From Litomosoides sigmodontis (lineage: Eukaryota > Nematoda > Chromadorea > Rhabditida > Onchocercidae), in assembly GCA_963070105.1 (NCBI GenBank), contig OY718806.1, positions 703,001-767,000 of the forward strand: a DNA stretch of 64,000 bases. Reading direction: 5' to 3'. Positions 11,438 through 25,677 of this stretch are shown here, piece by piece (position 1 is the first letter of the stretch; every line of letters starts with the position of its first letter). A program made the translations under genes and the position numbers. The notes under the pieces were generated by a model. It searched no databases, had not been told where the DNA came from, and saw nothing but the letters and a program-made list of their open reading frames with translations.

Positions 11438-14200
11438 TTACTCCACAAAAAAACCATTTGTATCTGCAACTCGTTTATCGAGAGTTACTTTAACAGTTTT
11501 GGTATGCCATACCAGAATTTCACGTTCTTCCTGGAAGCAAACAAGATACTTCCTGTGTTGCACAAAAATTTATGGTATTGTGCTTGAAAGTATAAATTCA
11601 AATTAATATTTTATTTAATATTTTTCAAAGTTTGATTCTTCCCATTAATAATTTTTTCTCCAATTCATAAGACTTATAAAAGTATTGTAAAGGGAACTGT
11701 ACGAAAATGTACGAATATCGATGGTTAACATTTACTGTCTCCTAACTCGACCAGGTTCGTTAATTATTATTCACCTTCTAATCATTGAACTATTCACATC
11801 GTTTACGATTTTAGAATAAAAAATTCAAGACACAATGATTCTATCTGATAAACAACAACTTTTACTTAAATAAATAATTCTAATAAATTTAATTGAAACG
11901 CAAAAAACGAACGTATTGCTATGAAAATGAAATGTTGCACATGCTAACAACTCTTACACTACCAAATTAGTAGCAAATTTGAAAGCGATTGTTGGTGAAT
12001 TAAGGAATTAAAGAAAGGGTTGGGTTGGTAATTCAAACGAACGATACCTCTTCGAAGCCAAATGGTTCGAGATCAATAATCTGAAGGCCGAGATCTTCAA
12101 GAAAACACGTTTCTGGTGCGCCAAGACCGCGACTACACGATTTACCAAACACTGCCGTTGAACTAAACAAACATTTTGTTTCCTTCGCAAACAAACAGCA
12201 AACAAGTGGAGTAAAGTGCACGCTCAACATTGTAAATCACAAGTTCTAAAACTCCTCCTACAATTTACACGTTGCTTTTCAAGTGGGGTTGGTTAAGGTT
12301 GATTACTAATTACTAATTAGTGCGGTTGTTTCGCAGCTTTAACGGAGGAAGATGAAAGTAGCTTACTTAAGCACAACATCTAAGGCTATAGCAAAACCAG
12401 CCATATCAGTAGCAAACTTCCTTTTCTTATGCCACACAACATTCCATCCAACAACCGTCCCATTAACAACTTCAGGTGATTCAACCAGCGCACCTCCGGC
12501 AAAACCTGAACACTTTTTGCAAAACATAATTAAATTATAAACTTGAAAATTTCCACTTTACGTTGAAAAGTTCTATTTTTTCAGCTCTCTTCCCGAAATC
12601 ACTTTTCGACTTCTCCTTTATTTGGGTCTTTTAACCGACTTAAATTGTTATTGATAGAATTGAAATGGAATGATATAAATTACTCACCAACAGCCCATAT
12701 TCCAACCTTTTGCACATTCCTTATATAATCATTGAATAATCGAATATCATATGAGTTATCATCGTCGGCAAAGTAAACAACTGATTTGGTTGATTGACCA
12801 CTTATTAAATCCGAATTATTGCGTAGGTATTGCAACGCCATTGTTCGTTGATACCAACCACGACCTAATATAATCTCTGATTCAAATGATAAATGTTAAA
12901 TTTTGAAAAGTAAACATACAAGTTTTTAACCAACAATTCATTTTCACAGCATTAACAAAGATGTAAAATTAAATATTTAATTTTCAGTGCCTTTGCACTT
13001 TTTTTAAACAATACTCAATGTGATAAATTATACTAATAACTTACGTGGATAACCTGGTGGTGTCTTAGCTGGAAAGTATGTATACGGTAAAGCGGTACGG
13101 TTGAGCAATTTCTCAACAGCTTTTGCTTTATGATTTTCATCCTCGATAACAATCCAATGTAAATTTTTGATATGTGATAACGTGTTCGCCATCCTGGAAA
13201 TTTTTTTATCCTTTCGATATGCAACGTCAATTCATTACGGTAGTAATAAGTGAAAAACAATTTTTTCTTTTTCTTTTCCCCAAATTGCGTAAATTTTGTT
13301 TGAAATAAGAATAAATTGCGGTGGGACATGATTTTTGTACTTTAATTAAAAGGACAAAGATTTTATTTGACATTTTTTTTCCTGAATACAATTCAACTTT
13401 TCATAATTTACACATTTAAAGCATAAAAAGATGTTTGCTAATTTTTGAACTTTTTCGAAGTAAACCTTGTCATGTCAGCTAATCTTGTTCGCCGTCGATA
13501 CGTTGGTGTTATTACGATAATTTGCGTGGACGGTGAAGACGATACTGATGCTTTTAGAGGTGCCCTAACAGCATTTGATGACCTAAAAAAAAGTAAGTAA
13601 TTTAAGATAATAGCGCACACGAGGAAGCGACGTGTGGAATGCCATATTTTAATATGATAATGCTGATAATTTCAACATTAACTATATATCATGTATTTAG
13701 TTTAGCTATAGATGTCCAATAATCGATTATAACAATATTTAAGCCTGTAATTCAATTCTTAACGGGTCCTATTATTCCAACATTTATAAATTAAACGAAC
13801 TAATATTGAAGTTTACGTGTATAAGGTATAGTGACGAACAGTTTATATTATACTTATACCTTTTCAGTAAGCTAAATTACCTCTGATAAAATTATATGTA
13901 GTAGTAATGAAAAAAAAAGGTTTTTCAGTTGCAATATAGTTTTACTAATTGCGGTCGTACCTTAAACTGTATTAATTGTAGCATTAGCTGGTAATGCTAG
14001 TGTCGTGAAATGTTTAATGATGCATAATTACATTAATTAATTATAAAGGCAATAAAGAAAGCATTATCTTACCGAATAGATGATGTAAATTGTATAACTA
14101 TCAGTAATGTAAATACAGCAGCAAAAATACGCAGGTAATATATCAGACAGGTTCGATGCCATGATCCTGAGCTTCGGATTTGTCGTAAACATTTCTCCAT
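11438..14200 (-). CDS. GT43 beta-1,3-glucuronyltransferase (GlcAT-I/B3GAT-like), seven exons, complete
   Basis: Type II Golgi glucuronyltransferase. In the family, GlcAT-I adds GlcA to Gal-Gal-Xyl to finish the proteoglycan linker. Exons (minus): 14200-14073, 13582-13466, 13193-13045, 12876-12688, 12505-12367, 12162-12048, 11530-11438; 930 nt, 309 aa. A short cytoplasmic tail and one membrane helix (residues about 19-38) come first. Then IIVITPTYRR (UDP-binding strand), LHWIVIEDENH, the GRGWYQR segment, and the DXD-type metal site YFADDDNSY at residues 169-171. The acceptor-side sequences FAGGALVESP and FATDMAGFAIAL follow, with ILVWHTKT near the end as in vertebrate B3GAT3. All catalytic landmarks are present. 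It could be the SQV-8 orthologue or one of the worm GLCT paralogues; sequence alone did not separate them. It converges with the Wnt gene. Confidence 0.93.
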
Positions 14201-16072
14201 TGAATTTTCATTGGTAATAAAAGACCTGCTTTAGATAAATATATGCTATGAATTAACTACTCTGCCCTCCGAGCGACCTTTCTTTTGAGTCATCGCTTAT
14301 CATTTTTGCAATGATTAAAACATTTAAGTGGATAATGCAGTTTTCTTTCTTTTTATCTTTAAAATAACATTTTACACTCACAGTGGAAAAATTTTAGCTC
14401 CAATCACTGGGCAGTAAACAAAGTAATTTTTTAATTGAAAATTGAATAAAATTGGATGTTATATTTTCTAATTGTACGCCAATGTAATGTAGCCTCAGTC
14501 TCAGTGTATTTTCAGTGGATTACATACAAACTATGACACCGCTACAATATCCATTCAAAAAAACTCGCCTGTAATGAAAATTGTTTCATCATATTCAAAT
14601 TAAAGAGAAGGATCACCTTAAAAAGAATAAATTAGCTGAGAAAGATCATAGAAAAATGTATTTCTTTGTCATCATTTATTTTATGTATGTATGTATACAT
14701 TCGGTGTAAATCCTTTTAAATCTTGTATTTAAAATTTTTTTGGAATAAAATCTTTTTACAATTTTTTTTTTGATATCTATAATGAGAATTTTATACTTTT
14801 TATACAATATTTCGTCAGCAAATTACTATGATATATTTAAAATGGAAGTATTAATTTTGAAAATTTCTTACAAAATGAGAAGAGAGGAAAAAATAATGCA
14901 TTAGTGCTTAAGCTTAATAAAATTGAAAAGTTTAATTAATTAGGAAATTTCAGTAGCGAAAGAAACTGCAAAAAATAATCAATTTTTTATGTCTTTCTCC
15001 TTTCATATCTCGAATTATTGAAACAGTAACAATTGGAATTTCAAAATATATGATTGACATTTAAAACTTTCGAATAATTCACACTATTATTAATTCGAAT
15101 AAATCGCATTTTAAAATACTCTAATTTTGTTTCCTTATTGATGTTTAAATCATTGGTTTAGCAATGCTCAAATTTCCTTTAAGAGAAGTTTTTAAATTCT
15201 AGTTTTCTTATTTAAATGCAAATAGATATACATCACAGTAAAACTCAGTTAATCAATTAATTGTTAAATAAAGTGAATTATTTGTTAAAGAAAACTGTAC
15301 AAGTTGGTGAAAGTAACTTTTAGCATCACTGCACTTTCTAAATTATCTAACCTAATTTATGAGTTGCATTGTGTTAGCGGGACTTCAGAGGAACTTTGCA
15401 AAAAAAACAAATTTAGGATGATGGTTAACGACCTTCCTTGTAAGTGTTAATGAAAAATCAATTCAACAACGATTAAAATGTTTCACCGAATTACTACTCC
15501 CTTCCTGAAACTGTTCACTGGGCTAAATTTTTTTTTCAATTATTAAGCAATCATTTCTCTAATTAATAATATATAACAGTATTTCATTCACTTCCTGAAG
15601 AATGCTACTAGGAGAAGCCTTTAACATTGCTACCTCTAGTAGTTGCTATCACTCAGAATGCACTGAAATGCTTTAGCGTAAATTTCAGGATAACTCTCAT
15701 GAATGCGACGATGTACGACGCGACAGCAATGAAATGTATTAAAAAACGAAAAGACACAAACGAATTCAAAATTTAAACAAACATTTATATTACTATTTTT
15801 TTTTGCTGTAATCCTATAAAACCGATCGCAATACCGCTTTTGGCAAATGGAGCATATAGTTTGTTTTGCAACGATTTCCTTTTTATTGATTTTTGAACAA
15901 AATGAATTGGACTGTTGGTGATGTTAAATAGTGATATCTACAGGAAGTGCGGATCACTATCTCGTTTCATCCATTTGAAAGATTAATTTATTTGATAAAA
16001 CACCAAAAAAAAATTCCTAGAAATATTTCACATAACGATGACATTTTGCATACTTTCCTTCCTTTTCTCTCC

Positions 16073-16092
16073 TTCTCTCTCTCTCTCTCTCT
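16073..16092. repeat. (CT)n microsatellite
   Basis: A CT dinucleotide run inside a longer pyrimidine tract in the gene-poor interval. Confidence 0.75.
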
Positions 16093-18978
16093 TTCTGTGT
16101 CTCTTAGCGGCATAATATCACGAAGAAATGGAAATGGAAATTGTCGCATTAATTTTAAAAAAACATGAAAAAATTCAATTTCAGTATTATTGGATAATTC
16201 TTCACAGAATATTAAATGGTATTATAAGTAACTTTCCTGATTTATAGAGGAATAAACCACATCACTTTCTTCATGTGGTACGATGAAATTTACAAAAAAT
16301 TAATTTCAATAAATTTAAATTAAAATCACGAAACTACCAACGCATATATCACTCAATACTGCGCAGTTCTTACAACAAATACTGACCGATCATTCTCGTC
16401 CATTGATCAAGCAAGGACATAAGGTTACGATGCTAGCCAACGCTGTCATTGATTATTTCAATTCATATTTTCGTGTCTATCGTTAAATTTGTTCAATTTG
16501 AATCTAATTTTCGATTTTATTTCTGTCCATATTTCCGTCAGTTTAGATTCACATTCGGAAGAGCAAACCTATTTTAATTATGTCAGTAAAACATTTCCCT
16601 GTCATTGTTATATGGCTAATAACAAAATTGCTGCAGGCAGAATGACAACCATAAAATTCCTGCAACGTACCATTTCACAATGACAGTTAGCGAGATTATT
16701 AATTGCTACCAGCATCCTGCTATTGCTATCATTTAAACATAATAATAATTAATAATAATAATTGACAATAACAATAACAATAATAATGACAATGAGAATA
16801 ATAATTACTATTGTCGTCGTCGTTATTATTATTACCGTTGCCTCCACTACTGTGGTGACAATTTGATATACAATCAATTTCAAATTTCATCAAAACATTC
16901 AATCATGCTTCTGCAACGCTCAATATTTTCTTCTAATTCGGTGCAAACTTCAAATGTCTAAAATTTGGGAAATGAAATGTAACAACTTTATATAAGTGAA
17001 TATAAAGTTAATAAACGAGGTAAATTTTATTCTACAATAATTCGAATTTATGAAATTCATTGTAAATTGACCCGATTTTTGTTTCTAATTTATCAAATTA
17101 ATAGGAATGTTAGATGTTCATTCTAGTCGTTTGAAATGAATTTATATAATTTGCTTGTAGCTCAGTAACACAAACAGTTGATTGATAGACAAATCTAATT
17201 AACAGTCATAAACAATTAATAGTTGAGTTTAAATTTTGAAATAAATTTAATAAACAGGAAAAAAAAACAAACGTGGCAAGCAAGAGGGAAAGGAAAGCGA
17301 TTGAAAAAGGAGGTAGCAAACACATACAGGTTCTACCGCTCCAGGCGTTTCATTAACTTTCTAACATTTGAAAAACATACTTTCATCTATCTATCGATAT
17401 CAATGAATTATTAATAAGTAAGGGAGTGAGTTTTACATCATTTCAATGCCTGTTGTTATATACATAGAAATGAATGATAAATAAAACGATTGGATTTACA
17501 TAATTTCTGTGCTATCTATTCATTTCACTATTTTTTCCCAAAAATACGGCAAATATATTGTCAATAAAATCGTTTCATTCATTTTTATTGTTTAATGAAA
17601 TATTTCACATTAGCATTATTCCTATGCTAACAAAAAAAGAAATTTTCATCTTTTCCTTATTCCTTTTTTCCAATTTAATATTTTTTTGTCGTCTCATTTT
17701 CACTTTTCACTCTTTCCAGTTGTTGTTTGGTCTACTCCGTCCTCGTTATTGTTCAGTTTGAATCGATCATTTTTTTTCTTCGCCATCTCGTCCGCCCTCT
17801 CATTTCGTTTGCTCAATTTAATATAATTTAATTCTTGACACTAAACAAAAATATGCAACTCATTTTTCCTTCACTTAAATAACTTTTAATAACCAATACT
17901 TTCTCACATTATTTCGAAATCTTTATTCTTCCTCTCTTCCTCTCTGTGCTTTTTTATCAATTATTAATAGTATTGGATTGAAGTTTAATAATACAAACAA
18001 TACCATTTCAAGAATAGCGTGCAATTTTTACATTCATTTGCTAAAATTGTCTGAAATCGATTCAAACACTGTAAAATAGTATTAAAGCAACATGAAAATA
18101 TGGTAATATAATAGCAATATTAAACAATAATAATAGATAATTATTATTATAATGATAATAATAACGATTATAATGGTAATTATTATTATCATACTAATCA
18201 ATAATAATAATACAAAGCAAATTTTCCATTCCACATTGTTTATTAATTTAAGAGGAGAATTTGAACAGTTCGAAATTTCCCAGTTACACTTGCTTTGGTA
18301 AACTCCAAAGTAGTTGAAACTAAATATTTGAGTTCAAATACGGTACGGTTTAATTTTAATCGTCGGATAATTCATTTAACAACTGCCTGTGTTTTATATA
18401 AATTTTTATATTTGTAAGACCTGCCTACACGTTGTAGGATGATGATGTATGGAGATGTATTTCAGTGGGTTGTTTCATTTAATTTAATTCTCAAAATCAG
18501 AAAAAAAAATAGCTGATAAGACGTACGCAGAGATTGGAAAATAGATTTGCAAAATTGAATGGGGTGATCGAATACGGGTGATATGAAGTGCGTGGCAAAT
18601 GAATAAGAAAAAAAAATAGCAATATATGAAATGGAAATCATAAAATTAATTACAATTGATCAGATTGCTGCATTGAAACATATTCTACAATTGGCAGTTC
18701 ATAATTTTCCCTATCGTTTGTTTTCCACTGGATGTGCGATTTTTGAAAATTAGCCAAAATTAACTTCCAGCTTTCAAAATCTTTTTTTCCCTTTCTACCT
18801 GTATTGATAGTGCAATGAGTTTAGTCGAATTGGTCATTTCAGAGAAGAAGAAAGGAAAGAACAAATTAATAAGCTACTCATTTTAAGACAGGTTAGGAAA
18901 TCATGCTCAGGCTTGCAAACAAAAAATATTAATAAGTGAAACGAAGAAACTTAGTATAATGTACAAGTAAATGAAATT

Positions 18979-18992
18979 ATATATATATATAT

Positions 18993-19083
<91 letters not shown>
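18979..19083. repeat. Long (TA)n microsatellite
   Basis: About 100 bp of nearly perfect alternating TA with one interruption (TAGA) near the left end. The length in the assembly may not be exact. Confidence 0.95.
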
Positions 19084-19084
<1 letters not shown>

Positions 19085-22000
19085 CGAGAATGTTGAACTT
19101 ATAGCGGTCATTTATATACGAGGAAATGAATTCATGCCATGCTAATTAGTTGCTTGAAAATGCAAGTAATTCTACAATGATGATTTGGAGAAACTGATAC
19201 ATTTTCTTTCTGCACCATTGCTACTCTCATTTTCAGCAACAAAAATAATTAGTTACTTTTTTTTTCATTCTGTTAAAGTGAGAAAAATATTTGACTAAAT
19301 AGAATATCTTTAAAATCATTTCGTGCAATTTCATCAAACAATCCAATCAATCATCAACTATCCGTCCACTCAGCCATTCATTCAATTGAATGTTGGTGGA
19401 ATTATGAAAAAAATATTTGAGCAAAAATTTTTTTCTTATTATTTCTTTTACTTTGGAATGGAAGAATCAAGAGAGGGAGAAGAGGTAGAGGAAAAAAGAG
19501 AAGAGAATTTGATAAATTTACTTCCCAATCATTACGACTAGTCTTATCAACAAAACGACAAGAATGGAACGAATAAACTTTCATAATGTTTTTTTGTCGA
19601 AAGAAAAAAATTTTTTAACGAAACTTATGATCACAATCATTGATCAAATTCCTTTCAAAATTTGTGCCAAATTTTCAACAAAAGATTTTAATATTAAATT
19701 AAAGAATTTCAAGCATAAAAAATAGCAATTTTTGGAAGTAAGGTAAAATACGAACTTGAAAATCTTTTATATATGTGCTATATGTAAGTGAAAAAGATCT
19801 TAAAGTTGAAATTTTAAGATGGTAATAAATTGTACAGAATATATTACACGAAGAGTGCTCAACTGTTCCTCATACCGTTGCATCGCTCCATTACATTTAA
19901 CTTTAAATCAGAAATTTCCAATTTAATGAGCCATTTAAGAGAATCGAAATTGCGCAAATATGATCAATAAATTCAAAAAATTAAATTGCTTTCATAAGTG
20001 ATCAAAACTTTTTCACCGGTATAGTATTTCTCACTGCGATAGAATAACTTCTTTTTTCGAAAATCTATTAAAATTCAATTAAATTTTATTTCTCAATACT
20101 CGATTAACATGCTTCATCGAATTTCAAAAGTATCTTATAAAAACGAAATCATTTCTTCAGCCGACAACAAATTCAATGAATTTATCAATTAAATAAATTC
20201 AATTAACCAAATTATCAAATAAAGATAGACGAACGAAGCGGAAGTAGACTATTTTGTTGTCGAATAAGCAACGGTATCTTCGGCAATGGAAAAAAAGAGG
20301 AAGGGAAGTCCAAAAAGGCAAACGGAACACTTCCTGTGGAGGAGGAATGATAGAAAGATTGAAAGCATCCGCTTGTTGAAAATCATTTCAGAATAATACA
20401 AGAACCTTTGCCAGCTAAAATGAATAATTTCAATTTTAAATTTAGAGTATACCAAAATAGAAACTATGCTATATGCTGATTTTCATGATTTTCAAGTTAA
20501 CAAATTCATGCTGCCTTAGTTTAACACATTAATTTACGCTTTTGAAAAACGCAAACCGGTGAAGAAAAGCAAGAAAACAGGGCTGCATCTGTATATCCTT
20601 GGAAATAAAATTTCAATTTACGTATTTTGCTATGTATAAAATAAATTAAGGCCGCATATCATTAATTTAAATTATATACAAATGAGCAGGAAGGTTTTAG
20701 CTTAATGAGAGAAGCAGATAAAACTTTAATAGAGGAAAATGGGAATTGAAAAGGAAATTTGGAAGTTCAACACTAACATACTCTTAGGTGCGCTCAAACA
20801 CATCAGGTTTGTTCCATAAGGCTATGAAGATTTGCGTTAAAATTGGAAAGAAAATATGCATAAGATAAAATGGGTAGAATGCATTAATTAACAGACTTGA
20901 AAGACTTTAAAAATTTTACACAAAATCCTTTTTTACTTTTGAAAAATCTGAGTTTGAAATCTTAGCTAAATTTCAAAAATGCAAATCATTCAATGCACTA
21001 ATTAATTGATGTAGAATTTGATAGTTTTCCCTTTTCCAATAAATGAAAAAAGAAAAATGAAAATGCAGCATTCGGCATTTCCTTTTTTCTTTTAATTTCA
21101 TAAAAAAATTATAAATTTAAATTTATTTAAAAAAAGAAAATGAAATAAAGGAAAGGAACAAGGGATGGGAAAAAAGACGAAGAAAAGAGGAAGATTTGGC
21201 GGAAAAAGATGAAAAATTTTAATTGTTGTAACTAAAATGGGGAAGAAGAGTGACGATGTCCGATGATGAATCATATAGCTTGAAACATCATGTAAAAATG
21301 TTTAAAATTACACAAATCTTGCACGAAGTGGAAACGATTCTATTTGTGCTTAATTTTTTCTCCCTTTGAATACCACAAAAAAGTGTTGTTCTTTACCGAT
21401 ACAGGACTAGACTGTTGTAGTTGAGCGATGGAAAATGATTACTTAAAAAGCGCCTAAGTAAAAAGTTTTACAATGCCAGATAGCGTAATGAGAAAATAAT
21501 AGCAAAAGTTGGAAATTTTTTAAAGCATTTAAGTAGCTGACTTCTTTGCTACTTTCAGGCAAAAATTTGCCATTGGGACAATCAATGAATGACAATTAAT
21601 TGTCAAAACAAATAATTATTGGTGTAGAATAATTGTTTAAATCCACTTTAATCAGCAGTAGGTAGGATGTAATTCAAAAATAATAAATGTTTTAAAAACG
21701 AAGCAGATATGATTGATGAAATGATTATAAAGCTTTACTGAAAGGAGCTATACAATCTTCCCGTTGCACAAACTGATCGTTTATAAACAATCATTTTGTT
21801 TAATTTAAAAAAAAATCAACGGAAAAATTTTATCATTAATCAGACCATTCGACAGTGACGAAATGAGTTAAATCTTCCAGGAAGTTGTGCAACGGAAAAT
21901 TTCATTCCAATACAAACATTAAACTCTTGAATATCCATTGTAAAATTCAAATTATTGGATAATTATTTCAATCAAAATGTTTCCAAAAAAGTCAACAAAA

Positions 22001-23218
22001 TATTATTTTAATTTATGAACAATGCTACAAAAATTATTCAGCAATGGTTACTTGCCATACGGGAACTCGAGTTATGAGAACCATAAATAGTTGTAAGAAC
22101 AAAATTTATGAAATACGGTGAAAAATTTATTTCACAAAATTTATCGTACAAAATGAAATCAAGTGAACGAACAATTAAAGTATGGTGGTCTATTACCAAC
22201 AATAAAAATTTCCACCACTATCATATGCGGTAATGAAGCAATTTGCAATCACAACATCAAATTTGTTTCCAACTACCACTTCGCTCCTGCATTGTTCCGT
22301 GAACGTTCAGTTTTTTTTTCCATCAAATACAATCCCTTTTTTCCCCCCTTTTTTTTCCGTTCGCTTTTTTTTCGCAAAAGCGTTATAATATCCAATCACT
22401 GTTATTATTAAAAACTTTATAAACAGTTAATCGTTTCTGCTTAACTATCAGAGTTTTTTCAATGATGCCATTCTGACAATGAAAATATTCCGTATTAAAC
22501 AAATTTACAAAAAGGAATTGCTGTGATTCTAAATCATAATACAATGACCAAGCCAATATTCAGCAATAATCAACAAATTATTTGTGAATATGAAAAAAAA
22601 ACCTGTTTTTTTTCGCAAACTGATCTACTAGTACAGAGTGGTCTATTGCAACCTTTAGTCATTGTCATAAGTGGAACAAATATGTAATGATAGATGAAAA
22701 ATGTAAAATTGAACAGGACGGTAACTAAAATGAAGTATTACATAGCAATAAGTATGAAAGGAAAAATGCGACAGAAGGATAACTTTTGTACGTAAACAGT
22801 AATAAAGTATTTGGGAGCAAAAAAAAAGAGGAAGAAACGGGAGCGAAAAGATGAGGAGTGCTCAATGAGAAGATAAAAATGATAATAGCAATCAGAAATT
22901 ATGCATGCGTTATCATCACACTTCAATGGATTATCAAAAAAAAAGGCAGAAAAAAAACGCTTGCAATTAATCACATGCAACTTTTATGCCTTCGCCGCTA
23001 TTAGCAAACTCAGTGCTTCCTTTTTCCATTTAAGCACATAACTTTTCGACGCTGTCAAACACTGTCAACATTCCTAAATCTAATTCTTCCATCCCTCGTA
23101 CGAAATTATCATTATGTTACTGATATGCAAATAAAATTTCTTACAATTAATTCTCATATATATATATATATATATAATAAATTATAAAGCGAACATTACA
23201 ACAATTGAACAAGGGAAA

Positions 23219-23368
23219 TATTTAATCCTTAAACTGTGCTGTGGTAGTTTGGGAAATAGAACGTTACAGCTCAACTTTGTAATTGTATAATCAAGAAAGA
23301 AAGTTACATAAATTCCCAATTCATACAATCATTTAAAATCACAAAAAGTTCAGCTGTTTTAAAAACTG
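23219..23368. repeat. Upstream-flank repeat, copy A
   Basis: This segment, sharing blocks such as GGGAAATAGAACGTTACAGC and AAAAGTTCAGCTGTTTTAAA, is repeated with scattered differences at 34067-34255. The second copy has an extra block of roughly 45 bp. It is the upstream part of the duplicated locus. Sequence corresponding to about 23369-25172 is missing in front of copy 2. Confidence 0.8.
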
Positions 23369-25175
23369 AAATCAAAGCTATACATTACGTATGCTCATAG
23401 TTACATACATTCTGAATGAAAGCATATTATTCTAGAAAATAATGGTGCAACTTTAGCTAATGATTCACTAGCTGTTTAGTTTATATATTTGCTTCACCAG
23501 ATCTTACCGTTACTGTAGGCAGCAGACGTATTAGCTAACACATCCACGTAATGCCGTCCAACATTTGCAATCAAGTTCACTGCATACAATTCATATCTGC
23601 TTTTCAATTATCACACAAAGTCCATCGTATACACTTATATACACACGTAAAATGTTTTAAAAAGAAATTTCGCTGAAAAAGACGGATGAACAGCTGCTAT
23701 AGGCAGTACTGGTTGGGAAGAGATGCTCGATTGCGGTGATGATGACAATTACCAATTAGGTCATTGCCACTTCTGTTATATTTCGTTCCATAATCGAAAA
23801 AAAAAAGCAAAAAAAAAGTGTCATTTTATACTGTATGGATTTATTGAGCGATGCGATGGCGATAATTGAAAATGAAGCAGAAAATAGTGAGGGAAAAAGG
23901 GAATAAATACACACTTTTACTTCATTTTTTCAAAATAATTTTCATCCACAATCTTTCAACTAAGTGAATTAAAATAACAATTTTTTTTCAACCATTTCAC
24001 ACTCCAAACCGGCAAACGGTTTGCAGAGTGCGAAATCTGGAGAAGAAATTAACGTAAATTTGGAATTTAACTAGCTCGTCCTTTTCGCCAGATAAACTTG
24101 GGAGCAGATCGAGATTTAAAGCTAAGCAGAAGCAAATTAATGATTGAAGAAATTCTTTCGTCGGATAAAATTCTGAGAAGTGGACATTAGATGAGCTCCT
24201 TTTGTAACAAAAATCCGTGCCAGATAGAAGATGATTTGTGTGAGTCTTACACAGTTTAATTCTATTCTGTTTCACGTCACGGTTAGCTTAACGGAATAGT
24301 TGCGCTGAAGGGGGAAATGATGCTGAATTATGCGGAGGTGAAGTGATGAACGCACAACTCCATTAAGAGAAATTGGTGGATATGACAATCGTTCAATTAC
24401 TGAAATGTTGAAATTCCTTGTTGAACATCCCAGGAAGTTAAATTTTATGAAGCTTGTTCTACTTTTAACCAAAGTCAAATACATTTCTCCTCCACGCACA
24501 TAAAATGTGGAAAAATCTAAAGAAGGTCAAGAGAAATTAGAAAGATCAGTAAACCATCCATTACTTCATTGGTCATTAGCAAAAGGATTGGTTTGCAACT
24601 GTTTAGCCCTTTGCTATTTTCTTTAATTCGATATCATACAATAGCAATAAACCTCTTTGTAACTTGATCACCGCTAACGCTAACGTAACCTTACTTATGA
24701 CCATCGATACCTTACTTTGATATATGAATTCTCGTTTTAAGATGCCGCTTTGACCTCGAATTGACCTCTCATTTACTTGTAATCAAACTGTAGAATTTAA
24801 CTTGGATCATTAAGTACCTTGGAACGTGAAAGAAGGAAGGAAAGGACAACAGTCGACAAGAACGGTCAGTAACAATCTAGGAGTGAACTTCAACTTCCCG
24901 ATCCATTTCATACTTACTTCCTAATTGCGATCAAATCTTTCTTTATCGTACATCGTTGTACTACAAGCAGCATTCTGGTACTGCCTATATTCTAAGCTAA
25001 TTCAGATGTGTTCATCCATTACTCTGTAAACGAATATCTCTCTTTCAATGAAGTAATCATCCATACTAATCTTCGGCTACGTAAACATTCGGATATCCAA
25101 CAAGAAATTCTCGAAATTGACAACATATAATAGCGTCAGATGATATTTTACTAGGAAATCCTATCCACATCCATA

Positions 25176-25218
25176 ACTCATAACTTGAAGATCGTAGGTT
25201 CAAATCCCACCTGCGCGA
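25176..25218 (+). pseudogene. tRNA-Met-like 3' half (truncated tRNA)
   Basis: Sequence resembling the anticodon loop CTCATAA (CAT), then a variable region, a B-box-like TAGGTTCAAATCCCACC and the start of an acceptor strand CTGCGCGA. Nothing resembling a D-arm or a 5' acceptor strand precedes it. The left edge of the 9-kb duplication lies essentially at the anticodon loop. It is not a functional tRNA as it stands. Confidence 0.55.
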
Positions 25219-25353
25219 CGCTTGCCTTCAGGTGATTCAAAAGCATATTCATTCATTCATTCATTGATATTGCTATAACTAACCTGTACAACAAACCAGC
25301 AAACACTGTTTGTTCCAATCGAGTTTAATTTCCTAGAAGCACATCCATGCATC

Positions 25354-25677
25354 TCACGATGCTTCAAGTTCGCACATTTCTGACCTTGGAATATTTTTAC
25401 AGTAATTAGCTAAAAAAATAGACGTTGAAAAGAAGTTATTAAAGTAGAAGGAAATTGAGCTGAGCATTTTGACAATGACAAGCATGCATTGCTTGCAATT
25501 TTCAACGATTATCCATCCAGTAGAAGATTCGCGATGCACATTGGCAATTGCAGAAATTCCGATATTCGCTGAATGAATGCGCAGAAGCTCTCTTACGAAT
25601 ACTTGCAAAAAAATTTTCTTAGCTCCCTCTGTCGAGGGGTTTCCGCCTGACTCAATGTAAGGTAACTGTTTCTCCAC
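25354..25677 (-). CDS. Unrecognised 107-aa ORF, divergent to FOG-3-like copy 1
   Basis: A minus-strand ATG-to-stop ORF lying about 360 bp upstream of, and divergent from, the FOG-3-like start codon. The first 70 residues have ordinary protein composition (GAKKIFLQVFVRELLRIHS), while the last 35 look like translated AT-rich DNA, so an exon may end inside it. No family is recognised. It is repeated without change at 34438-34761. It may instead be promoter or 5' UTR sequence. Confidence 0.25.
   Translation of the reverse strand: MEKQLPYIESGGNPSTEGAKKIFLQVFVRELLRIHSANIGISAIANVHRESSTGWIIVENCKQCMLVIVKMLSSISFYFNNFFSTSIFLANYCKNIPRSEMCELEAS

Larger units (their letters stand above)
14201..25172. other. 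11 kb gene-poor interval
   Basis: I found no convincing exon chain on either strand. ORFs here are short, strongly biased towards K/N/F/I, and lack family motifs. The interval contains (CT)n near 16073-16092, AAT/ATT-rich tracts near 16738-16850 and 18120-18212, a long (TA)n at about 18979-19083 and a short one near 23157-23177. Two adjacent minus-strand ORFs at 23997-24499 are somewhat less AT-biased, but overlap in different frames and match nothing I know. Part of it (23219-23368) has a diverged copy at 34067-34255. Confidence 0.5.
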
